A DNA stretch of 64,000 nt from Kosakonia pseudosacchari (GCF_900184035.1 NZ_FXWP01000011.1:1-64000), one strand, 5' to 3'; counted from the stretch's first letter, positions 31,541 through 42,781 are shown. The notes: generated by a model from the sequence alone, not told the origin. Numbers and translations: made by a program.

Positions 31541-31631
31541 CTACGCGCAGGATTCTCTATAATGACGCCCGTTTTCCCCTGGTGCACACTTAAAGCGTCC
31601 CCGACGCTGCGTAATCGAAGACGAGAGACTT

Positions 31632-34600
31632 ATGATGGAAATTCTGCGTGGTTCGCCTGCATTGTCCGCTTTCCGTATCAACAAACTGCTGGCACGTTTT
31701 CAGGCTGCCAACCTCCCGGTAAGCAACATTTACGCCGAATACGCTCACTTCGCCGATCTCAATGATGGGCTGACAGAAGATGAATCCGCGCGGCTCCAGC
31801 GTCTGCTGAAATACGGCCCGAGCCTTAGCAGCCATACCCCGACCGGAAAATTACTGCTCGTCACTCCTCGTCCCGGCACCATCTCTCCCTGGTCTTCAAA
31901 AGCAACCGACATCGCTCACAACTGCGGCCTCAACAAAATCAATCGCCTTGAGCGCGGCGTCGCTTATTACGTTGAGGCAAGCGGGCTGACTGACGCCCAG
32001 TGGAACGACGTTGCTGCAGAACTGCATGACCGCATGATGGAGAGCGTATTCACTTCACAAGCAGACGCCGAACGGCTGTTTGAGCATCATCAACCTGCGC
32101 CGGTACAGAGCGTGGATCTGCTGGGTGAAGGCCGTCAGGCGCTGATTGACGCCAACCTGCGTCTGGGGCTTGCGCTGGCGGAAGACGAAATCGACTACCT
32201 GCAAGAGGCGTTTACCCGCCTCGGGCGCAATCCGAACGACATTGAGCTTTATATGTTCGCGCAGGCGAACTCTGAGCACTGCCGCCACAAAATTTTCAAC
32301 GCCGACTGGGTGATTGATGGCAAACCGCAGCCGAAGTCGCTGTTCAAAATGATCAAGAACACCTTCGAGCAAACGCCGGATTTTGTGCTGTCAGCTTATA
32401 AAGATAATGCCGCGGTGATGGAAGGTTCCGACGTGGGTCGCTTCTTCGCCGATCGCGGGGAAGGACGTTACGACTACCATCAGGAACCGGCGCATATTCT
32501 GATGAAAGTGGAAACCCATAACCACCCGACGGCGATTTCGCCGTGGCCGGGTGCGGCGACAGGCTCCGGCGGCGAGATCCGCGATGAAGGCGCGACCGGT
32601 CGTGGCGCGAAGCCAAAAGCGGGGCTGGTGGGCTTTTCTGTTTCCAACCTGCGTATTCCGGGCTTTGAACAGCCGTGGGAAGAGGATTTCGGTAAACCGG
32701 ATCGTATCGTCACCGCGCTGGATATCATGACCGACGGCCCGCTGGGCGGCGCGGCGTTCAACAATGAATTTGGTCGTCCGGCACTGAACGGTTACTTCCG
32801 TACTTATGAAGAGAAAGTGAACAGCCACAACGGCGAAGAGCTGCGCGGCTACCACAAACCGATCATGCTGGCGGGCGGCATCGGCAACATCCGCGCCGAT
32901 CACGTGCAGAAAGGGGAAATCACCGTTGGCGCGAAACTGATCGTGCTGGGCGGCCCGGCGATGAATATCGGCCTTGGCGGCGGCGCGGCCTCTTCAATGG
33001 CATCTGGTCAGTCCGACGCGGATCTCGATTTTGCCTCCGTACAGCGCGACAACCCGGAGATGGAGCGTCGTTGCCAGGAGGTTATCGACCGCTGCTGGCA
33101 GCTCGGCGATGCCAACCCGATCCTCTTTATCCACGACGTTGGCGCGGGTGGCCTTTCTAATGCTATGCCGGAGCTGGTGAGCGACGGCGGTCGCGGTGGT
33201 CGTTTCGAGCTGCGCGATATTCTTAGCGATGAGCCGGGAATGAGCCCGCTGGAAATCTGGTGCAACGAATCGCAGGAGCGCTATGTGCTGGCGGTTGCCG
33301 CCGATCAACTGGCGCTGTTTGACGAGCTGTGCCGCCGCGAGCGCGCGCCGTACGCGGTGATTGGTGAAGCGACGGAAGCTCAACATCTGACGCTTAACGA
33401 CAGCCACTTTAACAACCAGCCGATCGATATGCCGCTGGATGTACTGCTGGGTAAAACGCCGAAGATGACCCGCGATGTCGCGTCTCGTCAGGCTGCTGGC
33501 GAAGCGCTGAACGTGCAGGGCATTTCCATTGCTGATGCGGTTAACCGCGTGCTGCATCTGCCGACCGTGGCGGAAAAAACCTTTCTTGTGACCATCGGCG
33601 ACCGCACAGTAACCGGTATGGTCGCGCGCGATCAGATGGTGGGACCGTGGCAGATTCCGGTGGCGAACTGCGCGGTAACCACCGCCAGCCTCGATAGCTA
33701 CTACGGTGAAGCGATGGCGCTGGGCGAACGCGCGCCGGTTGCGCTGCTGGACTTCGCCGCTTCCGCCCGTCTGGCGGTGGGCGAAGCGCTCACTAACATC
33801 GCCGCGACGCAGATTGGCGAGATCAAACGCATTAAGCTGTCGGCAAACTGGATGGCCGCTGCCGGGCATCCAGGCGAAGATGCCGGGCTGTATGCCGCCG
33901 TGAAAGCGGTGGGTGAAGAGCTTTGTCCGGCTCTGGGGCTGACGATTCCTGTGGGCAAAGACTCAATGTCGATGAAAACCCGCTGGCAGGAAGGCAGCGA
34001 GCAGCGCGAAATGACTTCGCCGCTGTCGCTGGTGATCACCGCGTTTGCCCGTGTTGAAGATGTTCGTCACACGGTTACTCCGCAGCTTTCCACGGAAGAT
34101 AACGCCCTGTTGCTGATCGATCTGGGCAACGGCAATAACGCGCTGGGCGCCACTGCGCTAGCCCAGGTTTATCGTCAATTGGGTGACAAACCAGCCGATG
34201 TGCGTAATGTCGAACAACTGAAAGGCTTCTATGACGCCATTCAGGCGCTGGTGGCGGACCGCAAACTGCTGGCCTACCACGATCGCTCCGATGGCGGCCT
34301 GCTGGTGACGCTGGCGGAGATGGCCTTTACCGGCCACTGCGGCATCAACGTTGATATCGCCTCTCTGGGCCATGATCGTCTGGCGGCGTTGTTTAATGAA
34401 GAGCTGGGCGCGGTGATTCAGGTGCGCGCGGCCGATCGCGAAGCGGTAGAAAGCGTGCTGGCGGCATACGGCCTTGGCGATTGCGTACATTATCTGGGTA
34501 AGGCGGTTTCTGGTGATCGCTTTGTGATTGAAGCCGATGGTCAGGCGGTGTTCAGTGAAAGCCGCACTCAGCTGCGCATGTGGTGGGCGGAAACCACCTG

Positions 34601-35519
34601 GCAGATGCAGCGCCTGCGTGATAACCCGGAGTGTGCGGATCAGGAACATCAGGCGAAAGCCAATGACAACGATCCGGGCCTCAACGTGAAGCTCTCTTTT
34701 GATATTAACGACGATATCGCGGCACCGTTTATTGCGACCGGCGCGCGCCCGAAAGTGGCTGTGCTGCGTGAGCAGGGCGTCAACTCGCACGTTGAAATGG
34801 CGGCTGCGTTCCATCGCGCCGGTTTTGATGCCATTGACGTGCATATGAGCGACTTGCTGGCAGGGCGCACTGGCCTTGAGCACTTCCAGGCGCTGGTGGC
34901 CTGCGGTGGTTTCTCGTATGGCGATGTGCTCGGTGCTGGTGAGGGGTGGGCAAAATCGATTCTGTTCAACGAGCGTGTGCGCGATGAGTTCGAAACTTTC
35001 TTCCACCGTCCGCAGACGCTGGCGCTGGGTGTGTGTAACGGTTGCCAGATGATGTCTAACCTGCGTGAACTAATCCCGGGTAGCGAACTGTGGCCGCGCT
35101 TTGTGCGTAACCACTCTGACCGCTTTGAAGCGCGCTTCAGCCTGGTGGAAGTGACACAAAGCCCGTCGCTGCTGTTGAGCGGTATGGTTGGCTCGCAGAT
35201 GCCGATCGCCGTTTCCCATGGCGAAGGTCGCGTGGAAGTACGTGATGGCGCGCATCTGGCGCAGCTGGAAAGCAAAGGGCTGGTGGCGCTGCGCTATGTG
35301 GATAACACCGGGGCCGTGACGGAAACCTACCCGGCGAACCCGAACGGCTCTCCGAACGGCATTACGGCCGTGACCAGCGAAAGCGGGCGCGTAACCATTA
35401 TGATGCCGCACCCGGAGCGCGTGTTCCGCACCGTTTCCAACTCCTGGCACCCGGAAAACTGGGGCGAAGATAGCCCGTGGATGCGTATCTTCCGCAACGC
35501 CCGTAAGCAACTGGGTTAA
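31632..35519 (+). CDS. purL: phosphoribosylformylglycinamidine synthase
   Basis: Fourth step of purine synthesis: converts FGAR to FGAM with ATP and glutamine. This is the large single-chain form, 1295 residues (the same as E. coli). An N-terminal PurS-like domain (about 1-145) and linker are followed by two PurM-like halves ([22 protein letters not shown] and [10 protein letters not shown]-type regions). A class I glutaminase domain (about 1040-1295) carries nucleophile Cys1135 in [10 protein letters not shown] and His/Glu in [10 protein letters not shown]. The first of two ATGs is used as in E. coli. Single-gene unit with a PurR operator and its own terminator. Confidence 0.98.
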   Translation: MMEILRGSPALSAFRINKLLARFQAANLPVSNIYAEYAHFADLNDGLTEDESARLQRLLKYGPSLSSHTPTGKLLLVTPRPGTISPWSSKATDIAHNCGLNKINRLERGVAYYVEASGLTDAQWNDVAAELHDRMMESVFTSQADAERLFEHHQPAPVQSVDLLGEGRQALIDANLRLGLALAEDEIDYLQEAFTRLGRNPNDIELYMFAQANSEHCRHKIFNADWVIDGKPQPKSLFKMIKNTFEQTPDFVLSAYKDNAAVMEGSDVGRFFADRGEGRYDYHQEPAHILMKVETHNHPTAISPWPGAATGSGGEIRDEGATGRGAKPKAGLVGFSVSNLRIPGFEQPWEEDFGKPDRIVTALDIMTDGPLGGAAFNNEFGRPALNGYFRTYEEKVNSHNGEELRGYHKPIMLAGGIGNIRADHVQKGEITVGAKLIVLGGPAMNIGLGGGAASSMASGQSDADLDFASVQRDNPEMERRCQEVIDRCWQLGDANPILFIHDVGAGGLSNAMPELVSDGGRGGRFELRDILSDEPGMSPLEIWCNESQERYVLAVAADQLALFDELCRRERAPYAVIGEATEAQHLTLNDSHFNNQPIDMPLDVLLGKTPKMTRDVASRQAAGEALNVQGISIADAVNRVLHLPTVAEKTFLVTIGDRTVTGMVARDQMVGPWQIPVANCAVTTASLDSYYGEAMALGERAPVALLDFAASARLAVGEALTNIAATQIGEIKRIKLSANWMAAAGHPGEDAGLYAAVKAVGEELCPALGLTIPVGKDSMSMKTRWQEGSEQREMTSPLSLVITAFARVEDVRHTVTPQLSTEDNALLLIDLGNGNNALGATALAQVYRQLGDKPADVRNVEQLKGFYDAIQALVADRKLLAYHDRSDGGLLVTLAEMAFTGHCGINVDIASLGHDRLAALFNEELGAVIQVRAADREAVESVLAAYGLGDCVHYLGKAVSGDRFVIEADGQAVFSESRTQLRMWWAETTWQMQRLRDNPECADQEHQAKANDNDPGLNVKLSFDINDDIAAPFIATGARPKVAVLREQGVNSHVEMAAAFHRAGFDAIDVHMSDLLAGRTGLEHFQALVACGGFSYGDVLGAGEGWAKSILFNERVRDEFETFFHRPQTLALGVCNGCQMMSNLRELIPGSELWPRFVRNHSDRFEARFSLVEVTQSPSLLLSGMVGSQMPIAVSHGEGRVEVRDGAHLAQLESKGLVALRYVDNTGAVTETYPANPNGSPNGITAVTSESGRVTIMMPHPERVFRTVSNSWHPENWGEDSPWMRIFRNARKQLG

Positions 35520-35536
35520 TTTCGCCATTATCAGTC

Positions 35537-35568
35537 AGCCCTCTTCCGGTAAGAGGGCTTTTTTTTTG
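35537..35568 (+). terminator. purL terminator
   Basis: AGCCCTCTT and AAGAGGGCT form a 9-bp stem with a CCGGT loop and a run of nine T, 17 bases after the purL stop. Confidence 0.95.
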
Positions 35569-35580
35569 CCAGAGCAAAAG

Positions 35581-35694
35581 TGTCTGTATTTCCCGACATT
35601 GGGTATTGCGAGGTGTCTCCAAAAGGAGACATTTAATTTGTTGATTATAAATGGTTTATTTTTGGTGCTATCAGTGTGTTGCTAAATAGCGACA
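35581..35694 (+). promoter_or_regulatory. three GlrR activator sites upstream of glmY
   Basis: TGTC-N10-GACA occurs at 35581-35598 and 35614-35631, and a near match TGTT-N10-GACA at 35677-35694. This is the GlrR (QseF) binding consensus. E. coli also has three such sites upstream of glmY. They lie about 115-230 bases before the RNA start, suitable for an enhancer-binding protein. Confidence 0.85.
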
Positions 35695-35751
35695 GGTTGT
35701 TGAAATGATAAACACATCACATTTTCATTTTTAAAATAGCAAACTGATTGT

Positions 35752-35764
35752 AATCAATGACTTA
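35752..35764 (+). promoter_or_regulatory. IHF site upstream of glmY
   Basis: AATCAATGACTTA fits the IHF consensus WATCAA-N4-TTR exactly. It lies between the GlrR sites and the promoter, where DNA bending would help GlrR contact sigma54 polymerase. Confidence 0.7.
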
Positions 35765-35773
35765 AATTAATTA

Positions 35774-35810
35774 TTGGCATATTGGCACAATATCTGCATA
35801 ATATTAAGCA
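35774..35810 (+). promoter_or_regulatory. overlapping sigma70 and sigma54 promoters of glmY
   Basis: The sigma54 element TTGGCAC-N5-CTGCA is at 35782-35798, with GG at -26/-25 and GC at -14/-13. A sigma70 promoter overlaps it: -35 TTGGCA (35774-35779), 18-base spacer, -10 CATAAT (35798-35803). Both point to the same start at 35810, as described for glmY in E. coli. Confidence 0.87.
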
Positions 35811-35993
35811 GTGGCTCATTCACCTTCTTATGTCAGCCCCTTCGGGACGTGCTACATAAACTTCGAATGACGCACTTAAAGGTGCCTGCCGTCCACCTGC
35901 TGATTATTGCACTGCTTTATCAGACATCGGGCGAAACGTCGAGTTAGGCACCGCCTAATTTCATAACAAAGCCGGGTTAATACCCGGCTTTGT
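35810..35993 (+). ncRNA. glmY: small regulatory RNA GlmY
   Basis: About 184 nt, nearly identical to E. coli GlmY from AGTGGCTCATTCACC through the central segment at 35880-35950 to the terminator AAAGCCGGG...CCCGGCTTT (35968-35993). GlmY sequesters the adaptor RapZ, which spares the homologous sRNA GlmZ and thereby raises GlmS (glucosamine-6-phosphate synthase) synthesis. It lies directly upstream of glrK, the sensor gene of the system that drives it. Confidence 0.96.
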
Positions 35994-36054
35994 TGTTTCT
36001 GGCTTTTGGTAAATCAGTTAGCATCTCCCTACCTTTTTTTGCGAGAGAACTGCA

Positions 36055-37491
36055 TTGAAACGCTGGCCTGTTTTCCCCCGCTCGCTTCGCCAACTGGTCA
36101 TGATGGCGTTTTTGTTAATTCTGTTGCCGTTGCTGGTACTGGCATGGCAGGCGTGGCAAAGCCTGAACGCACTTAGCGCACAGGCGTTGCAGACCAACCG
36201 CACAACGTTGATTGACGCGCGTCGCAGTGAAGCCATGACCAATGCCGCACTGGAAATGGAGCGCAGCTACCGGCAGTACTGTGTGCTGGATGACGCCACT
36301 CTGGCGCGCGTGTACCAGAATCAGCGTAAGCGCTATAGCGAAATGCTCGATGCCCACGCTGGCGTGCTTCCCGACGATAAACTTTACCAGGCGCTGCGCC
36401 AGGATTTGAATGCGCTTGCCCAGTTGCAGTGTAAAAATAGCGGCCCGTCTGCCGAGGCCTCTGCGCAGCTTGAGGCGTTTGCCGCCGCCAATACCGAGAT
36501 GGTGCAATCGACACGTGCGGTGGTCTTTTCCCGCGGGCAGCAACTTCAGCTGGAAATTGCTGAGCGCGGCCAGTTTTTCGGCTGGCAGGCGCTGGTGTTG
36601 TTTCTGGTGAGTCTGGCGCTGGTGCTGCTGTTTACCCGCATGATCATCGGCCCGGTGAAGGGCATTGAGCGGATGATTAATCGCTTAGGCGAGGGGAGAA
36701 CCCTGGGGCGCAGTGTGGTCTTTAAAGGCCCGCGCGAGCTGCGTTATGTTGGCGAACGGATCCTCTGGCTGAGTGAAAGGCTGGCCTGGCTTGAATCACA
36801 GCGCCATCAATTCTTACGCCATCTTTCCCACGAGCTTAAAACACCGCTCGCCAGTATGCGCGAAGGCACCGAGTTGCTGGCCGATCAGGTTGTCGGACCG
36901 CTGACGGTGGAACAGAAAGAGGTAGTTGAAATCCTCGATGCCAGCAGCCGCAATCTGCAAAAACTGATTGAGCAGTTGCTCGATTACAACCGCAAGCTGG
37001 CCGAAGGATCGGTGGAGCTGGAAACCGTGGAACTTGCGCCACTGGTAGAAATGGTGATCTCTGCCCACAGTTTGCCGGCGCGAGCTAAAATGATGCATAC
37101 CGATGTCGCCCTTGATGTGGCGACCTGCCAGGCCGAACCGATGTTGCTGATGAGCGTGCTGGATAATCTTTACTCCAACGCGGTGCACTATGGTGCTGAA
37201 TCCGGTAACATTTCTCTGCACAGCTATACCGCCAACGCACGGCTCTGTATCGAAGTGGCAAATACCGGTTCGCCGATCCCTGAAACGGAGCGTGAAATGA
37301 TCTTCGAACCGTTCTTTCAGGGTAGCCACCAGCGAAAAGGAGCGGTGAAAGGCAGCGGGTTGGGGCTAAGCATTGCCAGAGACTGCATTCGCCGTATGCA
37401 AGGCGAGCTGCATCTGGTGGCGAGTAGCAAAGCTGATGTCTGTTTCCGTATTGAGCTTCCTCTCAATGCGCCGGAAAAATCCACTCAATGA
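36055..37491 (+). CDS. glrK: sensor histidine kinase GlrK (QseE)
   Basis: Membrane sensor kinase of the GlrK-GlrR system that controls glmY in response to envelope state. The 478 residues have a first membrane segment (about 14-32), a periplasmic domain (about 33-175), a second membrane segment (about 178-198) and a HAMP-like linker. The HisKA box FLRHLSHELKTPLASM carries the phospho-His, and the ATPase domain has N, G1 and G2 boxes (DNLYSNAVHYG, KGSGLGLSIA). The start is a TTG at 36055 preceded by GAGAG. The stop lies at the start of glrQ. Confidence 0.95.
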   Translation: MKRWPVFPRSLRQLVMMAFLLILLPLLVLAWQAWQSLNALSAQALQTNRTTLIDARRSEAMTNAALEMERSYRQYCVLDDATLARVYQNQRKRYSEMLDAHAGVLPDDKLYQALRQDLNALAQLQCKNSGPSAEASAQLEAFAAANTEMVQSTRAVVFSRGQQLQLEIAERGQFFGWQALVLFLVSLALVLLFTRMIIGPVKGIERMINRLGEGRTLGRSVVFKGPRELRYVGERILWLSERLAWLESQRHQFLRHLSHELKTPLASMREGTELLADQVVGPLTVEQKEVVEILDASSRNLQKLIEQLLDYNRKLAEGSVELETVELAPLVEMVISAHSLPARAKMMHTDVALDVATCQAEPMLLMSVLDNLYSNAVHYGAESGNISLHSYTANARLCIEVANTGSPIPETEREMIFEPFFQGSHQRKGAVKGSGLGLSIARDCIRRMQGELHLVASSKADVCFRIELPLNAPEKSTQ

Positions 37492-37508
37492 ATCTGAATC
37501 TGGTGAGT

Positions 37509-38225
37509 ATGTCGCATGTTTTTTCCCGCGTGGTTAACGCGGTTACACAGCAAAACGCCTGGCTTCGCGTATTTCCCTGTTTGCTGCTGGCGGGGTGTGT
37601 TGCACAAAAGCCGCAAAGCGCGATTCATGACACCCAGGAAGAACGGCTCCCTGAACATCAACTGGCCGATTTCTTGTCCACCGATTGCGACGATATCTGG
37701 TCGCTGTCCGGGCAAAACGTCGACACCAACCCGCTTTACTGGCTGCGCGGTATGGACTGTGCCCAGCGTTTATCGCCCGCCGCAGCGCGTGCCGAAGCCC
37801 GTAGCTGGTCTGACGATAACTGGCAGGCCACATTCAGGCGCGGCATTTTGCTCTCGAACGCCAAAATTTCGCCGCTTGAGCGTCGTGAATACACCGAGCG
37901 GTTAGGCGCATTGAGCCCCACGATCCCGGCACAGGTTCGCCCCCTGTTTGAGCTCTGGCGCGATGGCGAAAAAGCCCAGTTGCAACTGGCGGAAGAGCGC
38001 GCCCGTTACGCGAAATTGCAGCAATCGGCGGATAGCGAGCTCGATAGCCTGCGTCAGCAGCAGCAATTCCTGCGTGAACAACTGGAAACCACTACACGCA
38101 AACTGGAAAATCTCACCGATATCGAACGGCGTCTCTCCACGCGCAATAAACCCGCCGCCACCGATCTGCCGGATGGCTCTCACCCGTCTAAAAGCGACGG
38201 CACTCAGGAGGATGTGAAACCATGA
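37509..38225 (+). CDS. qseG: outer-membrane lipoprotein GlrQ (QseG)
   Basis: Lipoprotein required for GlrK activity in E. coli (YfhG/QseG). 238 residues from this start. The lipobox is CLLLAGC (Cys about residue 30), and a coiled-coil-prone C-terminal half (LQLAEERARYAKLQQ and following) ends in a Pro/Ser/Asp-rich tail. I place the start at 37509 because MSHVFSRVV aligns with E. coli MRHIFQRLL. The ATG at 37488, which overlaps the glrK stop as ATGA, would add seven residues and is a fair alternative. It overlaps glrR by four bases. Confidence 0.88.
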   Translation: MSHVFSRVVNAVTQQNAWLRVFPCLLLAGCVAQKPQSAIHDTQEERLPEHQLADFLSTDCDDIWSLSGQNVDTNPLYWLRGMDCAQRLSPAAARAEARSWSDDNWQATFRRGILLSNAKISPLERREYTERLGALSPTIPAQVRPLFELWRDGEKAQLQLAEERARYAKLQQSADSELDSLRQQQQFLREQLETTTRKLENLTDIERRLSTRNKPAATDLPDGSHPSKSDGTQEDVKP

Positions 38226-39559
38226 CCAGCCGTAAACCTGCCCATTTGTTGCTGGTGGATGACGATCCGGGGCTGTTAAAACTGCTGGGGCTACGCCTCA
38301 CCAGCGAAGGTTATAGCATCGTTACGGCGGAAAGCGGGCAGGAAGGATTACGCATTCTCGCGCGGGAAAAGGTCGACCTGGTGATAAGCGATCTGCGCAT
38401 GGATGAGATGGATGGCATGCAACTGTTTGCCGAAATCCAGCGCGTACAGCCGGGCATGCCGGTGATTATCCTTACGGCGCATGGCTCAATTCCCGACGCG
38501 GTGGCCGCAACCCAGCAGGGTGTATTCAGCTTTCTGACCAAACCGGTGGACAAAGACGCGCTGTATAAAGCGATTGATGATGCGCTGGAGCACAGCGGTT
38601 CGGCAATGGATGACCAGTGGCGTGAAACCATTGTCACCCGCAGCCCGGTAATGCTGCGTCTGCTGGAGCAGGCGCGGATGGTGGCGCAATCTGATGTTAG
38701 CGTGCTGATTAACGGCCAGAGCGGCACCGGAAAAGAGGTACTCGCGCAGGCGATTCATAACGCCAGCCCGCGCAGCAAAAGCGCGTTTATCGCCATTAAC
38801 TGCGGCGCATTGCCGGAACAGCTGCTGGAATCGGAGTTATTTGGTCACGCGCGCGGTGCGTTTACCGGCGCGGTCAGCAGCCGCGAGGGGCTGTTTCAGG
38901 CGGCGGAAGGTGGCACGCTGTTCCTTGATGAGATTGGCGATATGCCGATCCCGTTGCAGGTCAAACTGCTGCGCGTGTTACAGGAGCGCAAAGTGCGCCC
39001 GCTCGGCAGCAACCGCGATATCGATATTAATGTGCGCATCATTTCAGCGACGCACCGTGATTTACCGAAAGCGATGGCGCGCGGCGAGTTTCGCGAAGAT
39101 CTCTACTATCGGCTGAATGTGGTGAGCCTGAAGATCCCGGCGCTGGCTGAACGGGCGGAAGATATTCCGCTGCTGGCCAATCACTTGCTGAAACAGTCGG
39201 CAGAGCGGCATAAACCGTTTGTGCGCGCGTTTTCCACCGATGCCATGAAGCGGTTGATGACCGCCGGCTGGCCTGGCAACGTGCGCCAGTTGGTTAACGT
39301 TATTGAGCAGTGTGTGGCGCTCACCTCATCGCCCGTGATCAGTGATGCGCTGGTGGAACAGGCGCTGGAAGGGGAAAACACCGCGCTGCCAACCTTTGTT
39401 GAGGCGCGTAATCAGTTTGAGCTGAACTACCTGCGCAAGCTGCTGCAAATCACTAAGGGCAATGTCACGCATGCCGCGCGCATGGCGGGGCGCAACCGCA
39501 CTGAGTTTTACAAATTACTCTCCCGCCATGAGCTGGACGCCAACGACTTTAAAGAGTAA
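38222..39559 (+). CDS. glrR: sigma54-dependent response regulator GlrR (QseF)
   Basis: Response regulator and enhancer-binding protein that activates glmY. The 445 residues comprise a receiver domain (about 8-125) with phospho-acceptor Asp57 in LVISDLRMD, and an AAA+ domain (about 140-370) with Walker A GQSGTGKE, the sigma54-contact loop GAFTGA and Walker B FLDEIGD. A Fis-type helix-turn-helix occupies the end (NVTHAARMAGRNRTEFYKLL). It is the last gene of glrK-glrQ-glrR, with ATGA coupling; glnB follows after 74 bases. Confidence 0.96.
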   Translation: MTSRKPAHLLLVDDDPGLLKLLGLRLTSEGYSIVTAESGQEGLRILAREKVDLVISDLRMDEMDGMQLFAEIQRVQPGMPVIILTAHGSIPDAVAATQQGVFSFLTKPVDKDALYKAIDDALEHSGSAMDDQWRETIVTRSPVMLRLLEQARMVAQSDVSVLINGQSGTGKEVLAQAIHNASPRSKSAFIAINCGALPEQLLESELFGHARGAFTGAVSSREGLFQAAEGGTLFLDEIGDMPIPLQVKLLRVLQERKVRPLGSNRDIDINVRIISATHRDLPKAMARGEFREDLYYRLNVVSLKIPALAERAEDIPLLANHLLKQSAERHKPFVRAFSTDAMKRLMTAGWPGNVRQLVNVIEQCVALTSSPVISDALVEQALEGENTALPTFVEARNQFELNYLRKLLQITKGNVTHAARMAGRNRTEFYKLLSRHELDANDFKE

Positions 39560-39624
39560 TGGCGAAATGATTATGGTACTGTGAGCAACCGATTACGATG
39601 CAGCAGACTGGCAAGAGCGTGTAA

Positions 39625-39972
<348 letters not shown>

Positions 39973-39978
39973 TGTTTT

Positions 39979-40000
39979 TCCCTCACCCCGCAGGGTGAGG
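39979..40000. terminator. hairpin between glnB and hmp
   Basis: CCCTCACC and GGGTGAGGG form a stem with a short CGCA-containing loop between the convergent glnB and hmp. A TTTTTCCC run precedes it and TATCTGTTTTAC follows. It may act as a weak bidirectional terminator, or be a dispersed intergenic hairpin of the type common in Enterobacter relatives. Confidence 0.55.
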
Positions 40001-40009
40001 GTATCTGTT

Positions 40010-41200
40010 TTACAACACTTTATGCGGGCCAAAGCATTCGTAATGAATGCTCTCTTTGTTCACACCAAGCGCGACCAGTTGTTGCGCGACAAACTGCATA
40101 AAACCGACCGGGCCGCAGAGATAAAACTGCATCGCCGGATCGCTGAACTTCCCTTCCAGCGCGCGCAAATCCATCAACCCTTCACTGTGATAGCGACCGC
40201 TGTTCACCTCAGCTGTCGCAGGCTGTTGATACCAGACATGCTGGTAAAAATGGTTCAGTGAAGCACCCAGTTTGCTCACTTCATCGGCAAAGGCATGCAC
40301 CTCGCCATTCATCGCGGCGTGGAACCAGTTTACCTGCGCAGCATGTTGTGATTTGGAAAGGCTGTCGAGCATTGCCAGCATCGGTGTCTGACCGACACCC
40401 GCGGAGATCAGCGTGACCGGCGTGCTGCTCTGCACATCAAGAAAGAAATCCCCGGCAGGCGCAGCAAGATGCACAACATCGCCCACTTTCGCACTGTTAT
40501 GCAGCCAGTTAGAGACCTGGCCACCCGCTTCGCGTTTTACCGCGATACGGTAGCTTTTGCCGTCAGGCTGGCGGGTCAGGGAATACTGGCGGATCTCCTG
40601 ATTGGCGAAACCTTCTGGTTTCAGCCAGACACCAAGATATTGCCCCGGTTGATAAGCGGCGACTGGCTGGCCGTCGACCGGTTCGAATTCAAAGCTTGTG
40701 ATAAGTGCGCTCTGCGGTTTTTTCTCTACCAGGCGGAACGCGCGCGTGCCTTGCCAGCCGCCTGCTTTTTCCGCGTGTTCGCTGTAGATTTGCGCTTCAC
40801 GGTTGATAAAGACGCCCGCCAGGACGCCATAGGCTTTTCCCCAGGCGTCTAACACTTCTTGCCCCGGGCTGAACATCTCATCCAGCGTCGCCAGCAGGTG
40901 TGTACCCACAATATTGTACTGCTCCGGCTGGATCTGAAAACTGGTGTGCTTCTGGGCGATTTTCTCAACCGCCGGCAGCAGTGCGGCAAGATTATCAATA
41001 TTGCTGGCGTAAGCGGCGATGGCGTTGAACAGCGCTTCACGCTGATCGCCGTTGCGCTGATTGCTCATATTGAAAATCTCTTTCAGCTCCGGGTTGTGAG
41101 TGAACATCCGGTCATAAAAATGGGCGGTGAGTTTTGGTCCGGTTGCTGCCAGCAGGGGTAGGGTGGATTTGACCGTAGCGATGGTTTGGGCGTCGAGCAT
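40010..41200 (-). CDS. hmp: nitric oxide dioxygenase (flavohemoglobin)
   Basis: Detoxifies NO to nitrate with O2 and NAD(P)H. The 396 residues (the same as E. coli) comprise a globin domain (about 1-140, [15 protein letters not shown]), an FAD-binding domain (about 150-260, with QYLGVWL and RQYSLTR) and an NAD-binding domain (about 265-396, [12 protein letters not shown]). An NsrR site lies just upstream, so derepression by NO is expected. It is divergent from glyA. Confidence 0.98.
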   Translation of the reverse strand: MLDAQTIATVKSTLPLLAATGPKLTAHFYDRMFTHNPELKEIFNMSNQRNGDQREALFNAIAAYASNIDNLAALLPAVEKIAQKHTSFQIQPEQYNIVGTHLLATLDEMFSPGQEVLDAWGKAYGVLAGVFINREAQIYSEHAEKAGGWQGTRAFRLVEKKPQSALITSFEFEPVDGQPVAAYQPGQYLGVWLKPEGFANQEIRQYSLTRQPDGKSYRIAVKREAGGQVSNWLHNSAKVGDVVHLAAPAGDFFLDVQSSTPVTLISAGVGQTPMLAMLDSLSKSQHAAQVNWFHAAMNGEVHAFADEVSKLGASLNHFYQHVWYQQPATAEVNSGRYHSEGLMDLRALEGKFSDPAMQFYLCGPVGFMQFVAQQLVALGVNKESIHYECFGPHKVL

Positions 41201-41228
41201 GATGGCTTCCTTTTTTGCAGATTATTTA

Positions 41229-41251
41229 AAGTTGTATTTTAAATGCATCTT
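41229..41251 (-). promoter_or_regulatory. NsrR operator of hmp
   Basis: An 11-1-11 imperfect inverted repeat lies 28 bases upstream of the hmp start. On the hmp strand the left arm is AAGATGCATTT and the right arm AAATACAACTT. This is the NsrR consensus. Confidence 0.85.
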
Positions 41252-41387
41252 ATAGCGCAGCGACCTGGCTTGTAAAGAGCGGGCAAGGTAAAGGGATTTA
41301 CATCGTGAATATGTTGCATCACAAACCTGAAAAGAAATCCGCTTTAACAGGGAAGTGCGTTATCGCTCAAACCCTTGTCTGACGCGG

Positions 41388-41403
41388 AGCCAATCGTTTG
41401 CGT
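41388..41403 (+). promoter_or_regulatory. PurR-like operator of glyA
   Basis: AGCCAATCGTTTGCGT (inverse ACGCAAACGATTGGCT) is close to the PurR consensus and to the site known upstream of E. coli glyA. A -10-like TATACT follows at 41445-41450. The rest of the 310-base hmp-glyA interval contains a possible MetR half-site (TGAATATGTTGCA near 41306), not fully convincing. Confidence 0.7.
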
Positions 41404-41516
41404 AAAAACCTTTGTCAAGACCTGTTATCAGAATATTAATCAGTTATACTGTGGGCCGTTCCCCAAATTTGGGCCCTCATTTAGAGTTGTTTTGTTAGCT
41501 GAGTCAGGAGATGCGG

Positions 41517-42770
41517 ATGTTAAAGCGTGAAATGAACATTGCCGATTATGATGCCGAACTGTGGCAGGCTATGGAGCAGGAAAAAGTACGTCAGGAAGAA
41601 CACATTGAACTGATCGCCTCCGAAAACTACACCAGCCCGCGTGTAATGCAGGCTCAGGGTTCTCAGCTGACGAACAAATACGCCGAAGGCTACCCGGGCA
41701 AACGCTACTACGGCGGTTGCGAGTATGTGGATATCGTGGAGCAACTGGCGATTGATCGCGCGAAAGAACTGTTTGGCGCTGATTACGCTAACGTGCAACC
41801 GCACTCCGGCTCGCAGGCGAACTTCGCGGTCTACACTGCGCTGCTGCAACCGGGTGATACCGTTCTGGGTATGAACCTGGCGCAGGGCGGCCACCTGACT
41901 CACGGCTCCCCGGTTAACTTCTCTGGCAAACTGTACAACATCATCCCTTACGGTATTGATGAGTCCGGTAAGATTGATTACGAAGACATGGCGAAGCAGG
42001 CGAAAGAGCATAAACCGAAGATGATCATCGGTGGTTTCTCTGCTTACTCCGGTATCGTTGACTGGGCGAAAATGCGCGAAATCGCCGACAGCATCGGTGC
42101 TTACCTGTTCGTTGACATGGCACACGTTGCGGGTCTGATCGCCGCCGGTGTTTACCCGAACCCGGTTCCGCACGCACATGTTGTGACCACCACCACCCAC
42201 AAAACCCTGGCAGGCCCGCGCGGCGGTCTGATCCTGGCGAAAGGCGGTGACGAAGAGCTGTACAAAAAACTGAACTCCGCCGTTTTCCCAAGCGCGCAGG
42301 GCGGCCCGTTGATGCACGTTATCGCGGCAAAAGCGGTGGCACTGAAAGAAGCGATGGAGCCAGAGTTTAAAGTTTACCAACAGCAGGTTGCCAAAAATGC
42401 CAAAGCGATGGTGGAAGTGTTCCTGAACCGTGGCTACAAAGTGGTGTCTGGCGGTACTGAAAACCACCTGTTCCTGCTGGATCTGGTAGACAAAAACCTG
42501 ACCGGTAAAGAAGCGGATGCTGCGCTGGGTCGTGCAAACATCACGGTGAACAAAAACAGCGTGCCGAACGATCCGAAGAGCCCGTTTGTCACTTCCGGTA
42601 TCCGTATCGGTAGCCCGGCTGTGACCCGTCGTGGCTTTAAAGAAGCGGAAGTGAAGGAGCTGGCTGGCTGGATGTGTGACGTGCTGGACAACATCAATGA
42701 CGAAGCGGTTATCGAGCGCGTCAAAGGTAAAGTTCTGGATATCTGCGCCCGTTTCCCGGTTTACGCGTAA
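41517..42770 (+). CDS. glyA: serine hydroxymethyltransferase
   Basis: PLP enzyme that interconverts serine and glycine and feeds the one-carbon pool. The 417 residues (the same as E. coli) carry the PLP lysine in [15 protein letters not shown], plus [10 protein letters not shown] and [12 protein letters not shown]. The start at 41517 ([12 protein letters not shown]) is used; ATG at 41511 adds two residues. Variants such as MNLAQGGH and PSAQGGPL differ from the E. coli forms I recall and agree with Klebsiella-like sequences. Own terminator follows. Confidence 0.98.
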   Translation: MLKREMNIADYDAELWQAMEQEKVRQEEHIELIASENYTSPRVMQAQGSQLTNKYAEGYPGKRYYGGCEYVDIVEQLAIDRAKELFGADYANVQPHSGSQANFAVYTALLQPGDTVLGMNLAQGGHLTHGSPVNFSGKLYNIIPYGIDESGKIDYEDMAKQAKEHKPKMIIGGFSAYSGIVDWAKMREIADSIGAYLFVDMAHVAGLIAAGVYPNPVPHAHVVTTTTHKTLAGPRGGLILAKGGDEELYKKLNSAVFPSAQGGPLMHVIAAKAVALKEAMEPEFKVYQQQVAKNAKAMVEVFLNRGYKVVSGGTENHLFLLDLVDKNLTGKEADAALGRANITVNKNSVPNDPKSPFVTSGIRIGSPAVTRRGFKEAEVKELAGWMCDVLDNINDEAVIERVKGKVLDICARFPVYA

Positions 42771-42781
42771 GTGTAGCCCGA

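Noticed and set aside
32994-33869. 291-codon open frame on the - strand inside purL
   Set aside because: Antisense shadow of PurL with shadow-like composition and no initiation signals.
39979-40000. CRISPR or REP array suspicion from CCCTCACC / GGGTGAGGG
   Set aside because: Single hairpin without periodic repeats; treated as a terminator-like element.
41306-41318. MetR box TGAATATGTTGCA between hmp and glyA
   Set aside because: Only one half matches TGAA-N5-TTCA well; mentioned in the glyA operator entry but not annotated as a site.
41520-42467. 315-codon open frame on the - strand inside glyA
   Set aside because: Antisense to highly conserved glyA; no ribosome binding site.
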